A stretch of 8,962 nt of DNA from Clostridia bacterium (lineage in GTDB: Bacteria > Bacillota > Clostridia > Oscillospirales > CAG-272). The number at the start of each line of letters is the position of its first letter. The stretch's first letter is position 1. The notes under the pieces were generated by a model, which saw nothing but the letters and a program-made list of their open reading frames with translations, did no database searches and was not told where the DNA came from. Location: NCBI GenBank assembly GCA_017461825.1, contig JAFTXB010000103.1, forward strand, positions 1 through 8,962, in the 5' to 3' direction. Both the position numbers and the translations under genes were made by a program. This document shows, in pieces, positions 1 to 5,311 of the stretch.

Positions 1-1
1 A

Positions 2-112
2 TCCGAGGGCGAGATCCGCGATTATGAAGCCCCCGTTGACAGCGAAGAAACCGACGTTATTTACGAAAACGGCGTTCAACCCGATACACACGTCCAAGAT
101 CCCACCGACTAA
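2..112 (+). CDS. C-terminal end of a protein, probably ScpB (partial)
   Basis: An open frame enters from the left edge and stops at TAA 110-112, giving 36 residues. The tail is strongly acidic (many D and E, with only one K/R) and shows no domain that I can recognise. The assignment to the segregation and condensation protein ScpB is by context: in Clostridia, scpA-scpB is commonly followed by a DUF2953 gene, ytfJ, a carboxypeptidase and an rluB-type gene, which is the order seen here. ScpB is a winged-helix partner of ScpA and SMC, and a disordered acidic C-terminus is compatible with it. The next gene's ribosome binding site starts at 111, inside this stop codon, so the two genes are tightly linked. 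The reading frame is sure; the identity is inferred. Confidence 0.55.
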   Translation, partial: SEGEIRDYEAPVDSEETDVIYENGVQPDTHVQDPTD

Positions 113-124
113 AGGAGGCGTAGC

Positions 125-880
125 ATGAAACTGCTTTGGATCGTTCTCGCGGTTCTTGCGGTGCTTCTCTTGCTGATCCTTTCTCTGCCCCTATACGGAA
201 AAGCCTCGATACGGATCATTTTCCGAAAAAAGCTCAAGCTCGTGCTGATGATCGGAAAGATCCCCATCACGCTGGTCTCCGACAAAGAGAAAAAGGCACC
301 CGAGCTCAAACGGTGCCACAATCCCGAACGGGTACTGAGAAAAGAACGGCGGTTGCAGAAGAAGCTGCGCAAAAAAGCCGCGATCAAAAAGAAAAAAAAG
401 GCTTTAAAGGCAGAAAAGAAAGCCAAAAAGAAGGCACTTGCAAAAGCCTTGCCCTCCCCCTCTATCCCCGATTATATCTCAATGGTGTCGGCGTTGCTCC
501 GCGAATTGTACGAAAAAACATCGGGACGTATTGACATTCACGTCCGCCGTATGCACCTGTATCTCGCGTCGGGTGATGCCGCCACCACAGCCATCCTCTA
601 CGCAGGTACACTGCAAACGCTGTCCTTTTTCTTCACTTGGATCAACACGCATTTTAACCGTGTGATACGCGACCCGGGTGACATGGAGGTCATAGCCGAT
701 TTCGGTTCCGAAAAACCGCACGCCGATATCGATATTGCCGCAACCATGCATCTCTCCGCCGCCATTGCCATAGCCGCGGGAATGCTTCGGGCATACCGCA
801 GAGAAATGAAAACGGCACGTCGCCGCGCAAAGCTCCGCGCGCTTGAAAAAGAGCAAAAAAACAGCACAAAAGCCGCTTAA
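125..880 (+). CDS. DUF2953 family membrane-anchored protein
   Basis: The protein has 251 residues and starts at ATG 125 behind AAAGGAGG at 111-118. Residues 3-24 form one hydrophobic N-terminal segment, an uncleaved anchor or signal-anchor with no clear lipobox. A short beta-like stretch (27-52) follows, then a very basic, low-complexity Lys/Ala linker at about 54-108 that includes KKKKK at 88-92. The conserved-looking C-terminal half (about 112-230) contains IDIHVRRMHLYLASGDAATT and a second hydrophobic patch near 208-222, and the protein ends in another basic tail. This arrangement and the position between scpB and ytfJ fit the uncharacterised DUF2953 family, common in endospore-forming Bacillota and often next to ytfJ. 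Its biochemical role is unknown; location beside sporulation genes suggests, but does not prove, a part in spore formation or envelope work. The basic linker looks lineage-specific. Confidence 0.75.
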   Translation: MKLLWIVLAVLAVLLLLILSLPLYGKASIRIIFRKKLKLVLMIGKIPITLVSDKEKKAPELKRCHNPERVLRKERRLQKKLRKKAAIKKKKKALKAEKKAKKKALAKALPSPSIPDYISMVSALLRELYEKTSGRIDIHVRRMHLYLASGDAATTAILYAGTLQTLSFFFTWINTHFNRVIRDPGDMEVIADFGSEKPHADIDIAATMHLSAAIAIAAGMLRAYRREMKTARRRAKLRALEKEQKNSTKAA

Positions 881-928
881 ACTGAAAAAATGAAATTCAT
901 ATACACAAACTCGAAAGGAAGAAATACA

Positions 929-1468
929 ATGGAAAATGAATCTTCTATCAAGGAATTGATCTCGGAATCGCTCGACCGTATCCGCACCATCATTGATGCC
1001 GACACCGTAGTGGGCAGACAGATCGTCACCCCCTCGGGCACAGTCATCATCCCTATTTCCAAGGTCTCCATGGGCTTTGCTTCGGGAGGTCTCGATCTTC
1101 CAAATGACAGCGGAAAGAAGCCAAGCAAAAACTTTGGAGGCGGCGGCGGAACCGGTGTTACCGTCAGCCCCATCGGCTTTTTGACGGTTTATCCCGACGG
1201 CAAGGTTGAAATGCTGAATATGACGCAGGAAAAAGCCGGCCCCATCGAGCAGATCGCGGAGATCCTCGACCATGCCCCCGATGTCATCAGCCGTGTCAAG
1301 GGACTCTTTGTCAACAAGGATGCAGATCAGGCACTGGAGGATGCGGAAGTGCTTGAGGAGGAATACGCCCGCCGTTTGGAGGAGGAGCTTGCCCTTGAGG
1401 AGGCAACACTTTCCAAAAAAGAGCTGAAAAAACGCCGCAAAGAGGAAAAGAAGGCACTGAAAATCTGA
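929..1468 (+). CDS. ytfJ: Sporulation protein YtfJ (GerW family)
   Basis: This GerW-family spore protein, needed for normal germination in Bacillus, is 179 residues long from ATG 929. I chose that start because AAAGGAAG (914-921) lies 7 nt upstream. An in-frame ATG at 890 has no ribosome binding site and would add 13 poorly matching residues. Family hallmarks are visible: an N-terminal helix (IKELISESLDRIRTIID), the strand pair around VVGRQIVTPSGTVIIPISKVSMGFASGG (about 28-54), a glycine run G70-G74, and TGVTVSPIGFLTVYPDGKVEML (about 75-96). From about residue 128 the protein continues as a highly charged Glu/Lys-rich helix ending KKRRKEEKKALKI. This tail looks longer than in the Bacillus protein and may be a coiled coil or surface-binding arm. 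The gene follows the DUF2953 gene by 48 nt, probably in one operon. Identification is confident; the molecular function of the family is not settled. Confidence 0.9.
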   Translation: MENESSIKELISESLDRIRTIIDADTVVGRQIVTPSGTVIIPISKVSMGFASGGLDLPNDSGKKPSKNFGGGGGTGVTVSPIGFLTVYPDGKVEMLNMTQEKAGPIEQIAEILDHAPDVISRVKGLFVNKDADQALEDAEVLEEEYARRLEEELALEEATLSKKELKKRRKEEKKALKI

Positions 1469-1473
1469 TTCCT

Positions 1474-1507
1474 TTGACATAAAAGACGCTCCGAAAAAAT
1501 ATACATG
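1474..1507 (+). promoter_or_regulatory. Possible promoter for the carboxypeptidase gene (SigE-like or weak SigA-like)
   Basis: TTGACA lies at 1474-1479 and TATACAT at 1500-1506, with a 20-nt spacer that is too long for a good SigA promoter. The same bases can be read as a mother-cell SigE-type element: GACATAAA at 1476-1483 (five of eight positions matching the SigE -35 consensus) and ATACA at 1501-1505 (core of the CATACAAT -10), spacer 16 nt. Transcription would then begin near 1512-1515. Bacillus dacB, the syntenic counterpart, is known to be SigE-dependent, which makes this reading reasonable. The match is imperfect and unproven. Confidence 0.3.
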
Positions 1508-1537
1508 AAAGCAGAAGTATCATTTTTTCGGAGGGTC
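1485..1537 (+). promoter_or_regulatory. Hairpin that sequesters the ribosome binding site of the carboxypeptidase gene
   Basis: Bases 1489-1499 (CTCCGAAAAAA) are exactly complementary to 1523-1533 (TTTTTTCGGAG). The stem extends outward, past one G-G mismatch, by three pairs (1485-1487 with 1535-1537). It extends inward by T1500-A1522 and, past a bulged C1521, ATAC 1501-1504 with GTAT 1517-1520. In all there are 19 pairs with a 12-nt loop at 1505-1516. The Shine-Dalgarno GGAGGG (1530-1535), 7 nt before ATG 1543, is wholly inside the stem. It does not look like an intrinsic terminator, because the T run is part of the stem and is not downstream of it. Confidence 0.7.
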
Positions 1538-1542
1538 TTGTT

Positions 1543-2703
1543 ATGTCCGGATGCAAATCGCTTGTCGCTTTTTTATTGGTTTTCAGCCTCTCTCTGCTGA
1601 CCTTTTGCCCACTCCGCGTGAACGCCGAAGAGCCAACCACGCCCTTTGTTTCGGCAGAGAGCGCTGTTTTGATCGAAGCGCAAAGCGGAAACGTGATCTA
1701 TTCCAAAAACGCCGATCAGCGATTGCCCATGGCAAGCACCACAAAGATCATAACAGCACTGACAGCGCTCAGCCAAGCTCATCCCGACACCGTGATCACA
1801 GCCAATGCCGATGCGGTTGGCGTGGAGGGCTCGTCGATCTATCTGGTGGAGGGCGAAGCTCTGACGCTGGAGCAGCTGCTCTATGCCCTGCTTCTCGAAT
1901 CCGCCAACGATGCCGCCGTTGCGATCGCGATAGGGGTTTCGGGGAGTGTTGAAGCATTTGCCGAGCAAATGAACCTGCTTGCAGACGTGCTTGGATTGCA
2001 GGATACGCATTTTGTCAATCCGCACGGGCTCGACCACGAAGACCACTACACCACGGCAAGTGAGTTGGCAAAGCTCACGAGATACGCTCTGCAAAATGAG
2101 CTGATCCGCGAGATCGTCGGCACACGAAAAACAACCATCCCCCACCCGGGTGAGGTCGGCACGCGCCTTTTGGTCAACCACAACAAGCTGCTCAGGCTGT
2201 ATGAGGATTGCATCGGTGTCAAAACGGGTTTTACCAAACGGAGCGGCAGGTGTCTTGTTTCGGCGGCAGAGCGCGACGGTGTGACCTTGATCGCCGTTAC
2301 CTTAAATGCTCCAAACGATTGGAACGATCATACCGCCATGCTTGATTACGGCTTTGCGAAATATGAATCCGTCCTGCTTTGCGACAATGAGGAATATCTC
2401 TTCCCCTTGTCGGTGGTTGGCGGAGCCGATAGCTACGTACTGCTGGTCAATGCCGATCCGTTGCGTGTTACCCTTCCCAAAAAACGCGACGAGATCACCG
2501 TAACGGTGGAAGCACCCCACTTTGCATACGCCCCCGTGGCAGAAGGAGAAACACTTGGGCAGGTGGTGTTTCAATGCGACACCGACGGCGACGGAACCCC
2601 CGAAATGATTGCAAAAACAACACTCAATACCTGCTACAGTGTCCTGCGGTACACCCCAAAGCGCAGCTTTTGGAATTGGCTGTGCGCCTTGTTTGGGAAA
2701 TGA
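1543..2703 (+). CDS. dacB: Serine D-alanyl-D-alanine carboxypeptidase (DacB/DacF, penicillin-binding protein 5 family)
   Basis: This 386-residue secreted peptidase removes the terminal D-Ala from peptidoglycan stem peptides. Residues 5-22 are a hydrophobic signal peptide, with likely cleavage after VNA28. All three active-site motifs of the S11 family are present: SxxK as S65-T-T-K68, SxN as S120-A-N122, and K227-T-G229. The 'NPHGLDHEDHYTTASELAKLTRYAL' region (159-183) is also typical. The C-terminal beta domain ends in a short Trp/Leu-rich helix (about 375-386) that could anchor it to the membrane, as in PBP5-like enzymes. ATG 1543 is preceded by GGAGGG, which is buried in a hairpin. The position before an rluB-type gene matches Bacillus dacB, the sporulation enzyme that sets spore cortex cross-linking; spmA and spmB, which follow dacB in Bacillus, are absent here. 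The family and reaction are sure. The dacB rather than dacF label comes from synteny. Confidence 0.92.
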   Translation: MSGCKSLVAFLLVFSLSLLTFCPLRVNAEEPTTPFVSAESAVLIEAQSGNVIYSKNADQRLPMASTTKIITALTALSQAHPDTVITANADAVGVEGSSIYLVEGEALTLEQLLYALLLESANDAAVAIAIGVSGSVEAFAEQMNLLADVLGLQDTHFVNPHGLDHEDHYTTASELAKLTRYALQNELIREIVGTRKTTIPHPGEVGTRLLVNHNKLLRLYEDCIGVKTGFTKRSGRCLVSAAERDGVTLIAVTLNAPNDWNDHTAMLDYGFAKYESVLLCDNEEYLFPLSVVGGADSYVLLVNADPLRVTLPKKRDEITVTVEAPHFAYAPVAEGETLGQVVFQCDTDGDGTPEMIAKTTLNTCYSVLRYTPKRSFWNWLCALFGK

Positions 2704-2800
2704 TTTTTTGTCAGAAACTTCTTGAATAGAAAAGGATTGGCAAGCCAATCCCGTGATTTGCTACGCAAATACACGTCCGACACCTTCAAGAACTTAGAAA
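2704..2800 (+). repeat. Hairpin repeat copy R1, expanded form with two internal hairpins
   Basis: Starting on the base after the dacB stop codon, a T run and GTCAG (2710-2714) open an element that ends with CCGACACCTTCAAGAACTT (2777-2795). Its outer arms TTCTTGAA (2719-2726) and TTCAAGAA (2785-2792) are perfectly complementary, and TGTC 2709-2712 can pair with GACA 2779-2782. Between the arms are two compact hairpins. One is GGATTGGC 2734-2741 with GCCAATCC 2744-2751 around an AA loop. The other is CGTGATTTGC 2752-2761 with GCAAAT 2765-2770 plus CACG 2772-2775 (one bulged A). It shares its ends with the shorter copies near 4914 and 6435. It lies between dacB and rluB on the transcribed strand and leaves the rluB ribosome binding site (AGGAAG 2821-2826) free. 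Confidence 0.7.
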
Positions 2801-2833
2801 CAAGAATAATATTAAAGGAAAGGAAGTGGAAAA

Positions 2834-3565
2834 ATGTCGGAGCCCGTCCGATTGCAAAAATTTTTCAGCGATTGCGGTATTCTCTCACGCCGTGCCGCCG
2901 AAGCCGAAATTGCGGCAGGCAATGTGCAGATCAACGGCAGGACGGCTGCTGTGGGAGACAAGATCGATCCCGAAACCGATATTGTCAAATACAAGGGCAA
3001 CCGCATTTTGCCGCATCGAAATATTCCAAAACGCACCGTGATGCTCAACAAGCCGCGCGGGTACGTGAGCAGTGCAAAGGACGAAAAGGGACGCAAAACC
3101 GTGACCGATCTCGTCCGTGACGCAGGGGTGAGGCTCTACCCCATCGGACGGCTCGACATGGATTCCGAAGGGCTCCTGCTCCTGACCGAGGACGGCGAGC
3201 TCGCCAACCGATTGACACACCCGCGCCATGAGATCCCAAAAATCTATCATGTCACGCTAACCGCCCCTCCAACGCAGGATCAACTGGCGCTTCTTGCCGC
3301 GCCCATGGAGCTGGACGGCTACAAGCTGTTGCCGATCGGCGTTCGGACAATTGAGCCCGACACCTTGGAGATCACACTCTACGAGGGACGCAACCGACAG
3401 ATCCGTCGAATGTGCAACGCCGTAGGGCTTACCGTCAAGCGGTTGCGCCGCATTGCGATCGGAGGGCTTAAGCTGGATGTTCCCCCTGCAAAATGGCGTG
3501 AGCTGACAGCCGACGAGATCGCCTATCTCTACGCCAATTCTACCCCGAGAAACGAAAGGAAGTAA
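2834..3565 (+). CDS. rluB: 23S rRNA pseudouridine synthase, RluB/RsuA family
   Basis: This 243-residue enzyme isomerises a uridine to pseudouridine in ribosomal RNA. Residues 5-50 form an S4 RNA-binding domain (VRLQKFFSDCGILSRRAAEAEI and VQINGRTAAVGDKI). The catalytic domain follows: MLNKPRGYVSSAKDEKGRKTV (about 70-90), then the signature GRLDMDSEGLLLLTEDGELANRLTHP, whose catalytic aspartate is D108, and later EGRNRQIRRMCNAVG (about 187-201), the usual RNA-contact motif. No truncation is seen. ATG 2834 is preceded by AGGAAG with a 7-nt gap. The location downstream of scpB and dacB matches the Bacillus ypuL/rluB locus, hence the RluB call; RsuA (16S-directed) cannot be strictly excluded from sequence alone. 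It overlaps translationally with the next gene, whose ribosome binding site lies in its last codons. Confidence 0.9.
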   Translation: MSEPVRLQKFFSDCGILSRRAAEAEIAAGNVQINGRTAAVGDKIDPETDIVKYKGNRILPHRNIPKRTVMLNKPRGYVSSAKDEKGRKTVTDLVRDAGVRLYPIGRLDMDSEGLLLLTEDGELANRLTHPRHEIPKIYHVTLTAPPTQDQLALLAAPMELDGYKLLPIGVRTIEPDTLEITLYEGRNRQIRRMCNAVGLTVKRLRRIAIGGLKLDVPPAKWRELTADEIAYLYANSTPRNERK

Positions 3566-3569
3566 AATT

Positions 3570-3962
3570 ATGCTTGAAGTATTACCCATTCAGGACAAGC
3601 AGGAGCAAGAAGCTCTCTGCGCACGTTGCAAAATTGAGTTTTCTACCGAGCTGCTGGCTTACAAAGCACTTGTTGACGGCGAGCTCCGCGGAATTTGCCA
3701 GTTCACAATGAACGCCGAGGGCGGCAGGATCGTTGATTTTGCCCACATTCCCGACGGTTACGAGTTTGAGCCAATGTTCGTCATGGGACGCGCCGCACTC
3801 AACTTTATCGACCTTTGCGGTGTCCATACCGCTTTTTTCGACGCAACATATGAAAACGAAACTTTGATCAAAGCCATCGGTTTTTCGAGTAATCCCGACG
3901 GCAGATACGAAATAGATCTGACAGATTTCTTCAAAGAACCCTGCAAACACTCCAATAAATAA
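3570..3962 (+). CDS. Small GNAT-like protein of unknown function
   Basis: The protein has 130 residues. Start ATG 3570 lies 4 nt after the rluB stop, and its ribosome binding site (AAAGGAAG, 3555-3562) is in the end of rluB, so translation is probably coupled. I do not recognise a named family. The shape resembles a minimal Gcn5-related N-acetyltransferase: a beta strand with ELRGICQFTMN (about 38-48), a central VDFAHIPDGYEFEPMFVMGRAALNFIDLCGVHTAFFDA run (about 54-91), then YENETLIKAIGFSSN, which mimics the GNAT motif B pattern 'N..L.k.lGF'. The usual Q/R-x-x-G-x-G/A acetyl-CoA loop is not evident; 'VMGRAAL' at the matching place is degenerate. It could be an acetyltransferase with unusual cofactor contacts, or an inactive relative. 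There are no signal peptide or membrane segments. The substrate is unknown. Confidence 0.6.
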   Translation: MLEVLPIQDKQEQEALCARCKIEFSTELLAYKALVDGELRGICQFTMNAEGGRIVDFAHIPDGYEFEPMFVMGRAALNFIDLCGVHTAFFDATYENETLIKAIGFSSNPDGRYEIDLTDFFKEPCKHSNK

Positions 3963-3987
3963 CTTTTTTTCGTCAAGATTGTCATTT

Positions 3988-4005
3988 TGGTAAATATTAC
4001 CAGTA
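3988..4005 (+). promoter_or_regulatory. Operator-like inverted repeat upstream of spo0A (distal)
   Basis: TGGTAA (3988-3993), ATA, TTACCA (3997-4002) is a perfect 6-bp inverted repeat, followed by GTA. The run ATTACCAGTA recurs about 93 bp downstream at 4089-4098, next to the spo0A promoter. Two spaced copies of the same half-site either side of a promoter suggest binding of a dimeric regulator with possible looping. The regulator is unknown. It is not a canonical Spo0A box (TGTCGAA). Confidence 0.4.
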
Positions 4006-4046
4006 TTTTCCTGTAATTTTTGGGGATTATTTCCCGAAATTCACTC

Positions 4047-4075
4047 TTGCTTTTTCTTCCAAAATATGGTAAAAT
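4047..4075 (+). promoter_or_regulatory. Probable SigA-type promoter of spo0A with extended -10
   Basis: TTGCTT at 4047-4052 and TAAAAT at 4070-4075 are separated by 17 nt. TGG directly before the -10 (4067-4069) gives a TGn extended -10. Transcription would start near 4082, leaving a leader of about 40 nt before ATG 4123. The -10 is part of a TGGTAA half-site, so a protein bound there would be expected to block polymerase. Confidence 0.55.
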
Positions 4076-4099
4076 ATTACTGTAAATAATTACCAGTAA
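4066..4099 (+). promoter_or_regulatory. Operator-like inverted repeats over the spo0A -10 and start site (proximal)
   Basis: TGGTAA 4067-4072 faces TTACTG 4077-4082, and TACTG 4078-4082 faces CAGTA 4094-4098 with TAA/TTA inside. These are two overlapping imperfect inverted repeats that use the same half-site vocabulary as the distal site at 3988-4005. They cover the -10 and the predicted transcription start, as expected of a repressor site or an autoregulatory site. Confidence 0.4.
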
Positions 4100-4122
4100 G
4101 AAATTGGGAGGAATCGATTTTA

Positions 4123-4905
4123 ATGGAATACACAACCAAAATATTGATTGCGGACGAAAGCGTGTCGGCGCGAGCCGCAATGCGAGAGGGCTTACAAAGA
4201 GCGGGATATCACAATCTTGAGGAAGCAACAAACGGCGAAGACGCGGTACAAAAGATGACGCGCAGCCATCCCGATGTGGTGGTGATGGACGTGTGGCTTT
4301 CCAAGCTGGACGGAATCGGCGTTTTGCGTAAGAGCCACAGCGTTGATTGGGGACACAACAAGGCACCTGCCTTTATCATCGTATCGTCGGTTTCCAATCA
4401 AAACGTTTTTATTCAAGCAACCGAAGCGGGAGCCGAGCTCTGCCTGCTCAAGCCTGTCAACGTTGGTAGCCTATGTGAGCACATCCAAAGCATTGTCAAC
4501 CGCCGTCAAAAGGACATCCCCGCCGCCGCCATGCAGACCGAAACAGCCGGTCCCGATATCGAAACCCAGGTCACGCAGATCATACATCAGATCGGTGTTC
4601 CCGCGCATATCAAGGGCTACCAGTATCTGCGCACGGCGATCCTGCTCACCATCAAGGATTCGGACATCATCAATTCGGTGACAAAGATCCTCTACCCCAG
4701 CGTGGCAAAGAAATACCAGACCACAACCAGCCGCGTCGAACGCGCGATCCGTCACGCAATCGAGGTCGCATGGGATAGAGGCGACGTGGATACACTCAAC
4801 TCCTATTTCGGTTATACCATCCAAAACAACCGCGGCAAGCCAACCAACAGCGAATTCATTGCAATGATAGCCGATAATTTAAGACTGAAACATAAGATGT
4901 TTTAA
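4123..4905 (+). CDS. spo0A: Sporulation transcription factor Spo0A
   Basis: This is the phosphorylation-controlled master regulator of entry into sporulation, 260 residues and full length for the family. The N-terminal receiver domain (about 4-120) has the acidic pair D11-E12, phospho-acceptor D56, a switch serine at 88/89 and K110 in the CLLKPV motif. After a linker (about 121-145) comes the Spo0A-specific DNA-binding domain: TQIIHQIGVPAHIKGYQYLR, then KILYPSVAKKYQTTTSRVER, AIRHAIEVAWDRGD and GKPTNSEFIAMIADNLR. The last three are near-invariant in Spo0A and contain the recognition helix. An oddity is that the loop after D56 reads D-V-W-L-S-K-L-D-G, where Spo0A receivers usually have a Met-Pro pair (as in DIIMPHLDG), so this copy lacks the conserved Pro. 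spoIVB, the usual upstream neighbour, is absent. ATG 4123 follows GGGAGGA (4106-4112) by 10 nt. The gene has its own promoter and appears monocistronic. Confidence 0.95.
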   Translation: MEYTTKILIADESVSARAAMREGLQRAGYHNLEEATNGEDAVQKMTRSHPDVVVMDVWLSKLDGIGVLRKSHSVDWGHNKAPAFIIVSSVSNQNVFIQATEAGAELCLLKPVNVGSLCEHIQSIVNRRQKDIPAAAMQTETAGPDIETQVTQIIHQIGVPAHIKGYQYLRTAILLTIKDSDIINSVTKILYPSVAKKYQTTTSRVERAIRHAIEVAWDRGDVDTLNSYFGYTIQNNRGKPTNSEFIAMIADNLRLKHKMF

Positions 4906-4913
4906 ATACTGAA

Positions 4914-4971
4914 TTTTTTTGTCAGAAAACTTTTGAAAAAGTTTTCCGACACCTTTCAAAACTTCAAAAAA
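4914..4971 (+). repeat. Hairpin repeat copy R2, short form, just downstream of spo0A
   Basis: The element starts 9 nt after the spo0A stop and runs from a T7 run plus GTCAG to CTTCAAAAAA. GAAAACTTTT (4925-4934) pairs perfectly with AAAAGTTTTC (4937-4946). Past one A-C mismatch, TGTC 4920-4923 pairs with GACA 4948-4951. An alternative stem pairs TTTTGAAA 4931-4938 with TTTCAAAA 4954-4961, so only one of the two can form at a time. The right flank forms a further hairpin, CAAAAAATA 4965-4973 with TATTTTTTG 4983-4991. It is almost identical to copy R3 apart from homopolymer lengths. No T run follows the stem, so terminator activity is uncertain. Confidence 0.75.
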
Positions 4972-5020
4972 TAGTATTTAGGTATTTTTTGGTGTCTACG
5001 CGCTATCCCATTGTTTCTTG

Positions 5021-5095
5021 ACGGTACAGGAGCGTTTGATCGCTTCATCCGAGCATTGGCTCCCGCTACCGTTTTGGTGCCACCACCCAAAACGG
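5021..5095. other. Structured block with two mutually exclusive stems (possible RNA element)
   Basis: Stem 1 pairs ACGGTA 5021-5026 with TACCGT 5067-5072 and GGAGC 5029-5033 with GCTCC 5059-5063, enclosing an internal region with a weak GCG/CGC hairpin. Stem 2 pairs CCGTTTTGG 5069-5077 with CCAAAACGG 5087-5095, nine perfect pairs around a 9-nt loop. The two stems compete for CCGT 5069-5072. The block is richer in G and C than its surroundings, and no coding frame explains it. I do not recognise a known riboswitch or small-RNA family. The strand is undetermined; both would fold. Confidence 0.45.
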
Positions 5096-5156
5096 GCTCC
5101 CGAAAAAGTTGTCTAAATATAAATATCCAATATTTTAATTAGAGATTCTATGAATC

Positions 5157-5260
5157 AAAAAGAAGTGACCGTATCAAAAAAACGAGATCACTTCTTTTGT
5201 TAAGTTCTTGAGGGGGGGCGGGGGGAACTTCTTACAAAGAAGTTCCCCCCGAAAAAACTT
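5157..5260 (-). repeat. Tandem hairpin unit A (repeat family copy, opposite orientation)
   Basis: The unit has two hairpins. The first pairs AAAAGAAGTGA 5158-5168 with TCACTTCTTTT 5188-5198 over a 19-nt loop. T-rich tails on both sides make it a plausible bidirectional terminator between spo0A and argF. The second pairs GGGGGGAACTTCTT 5220-5233 with AAGAAGTTCCCCCC 5237-5250 over a 3-nt loop, 14 perfect pairs. On the minus strand the second hairpin sits between TTTTTTGAAAAAGTTTTTTC and CTCAAGAACTT, the same frame seen in copies R1-R3. Unit B is a diverged copy 155 bp to the right. Confidence 0.7.
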
Positions 5261-5311
5261 TTTCAAAAAAGATTTTTTCGAATAAATATATAGCACAGCT
5301 ACAGAACAAAC

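Noticed and set aside
479..1480. A 333-codon minus-strand open frame across the DUF2953 and ytfJ genes
   Set aside because: It lies antisense to two genes with good starts and family matches, has a Cys/Phe-rich composition without domains, and has no ribosome binding site.
1485..1537. The dacB upstream hairpin as a terminator for ytfJ
   Set aside because: The T run is inside the stem and is not downstream of it, and a strong ribosome binding site occupies the right arm.
3963..3971. T run after the GNAT-like gene as an intrinsic terminator
   Set aside because: No GC-rich stem precedes the T run, so sequence alone does not support a terminator.
5060..5100. T-box-like GGGTGGT on the minus strand of the structured block
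   Set aside because: There is a superficial match only: no stem I features, no terminator with a U run, and no synthetase or amino-acid gene downstream on that strand.
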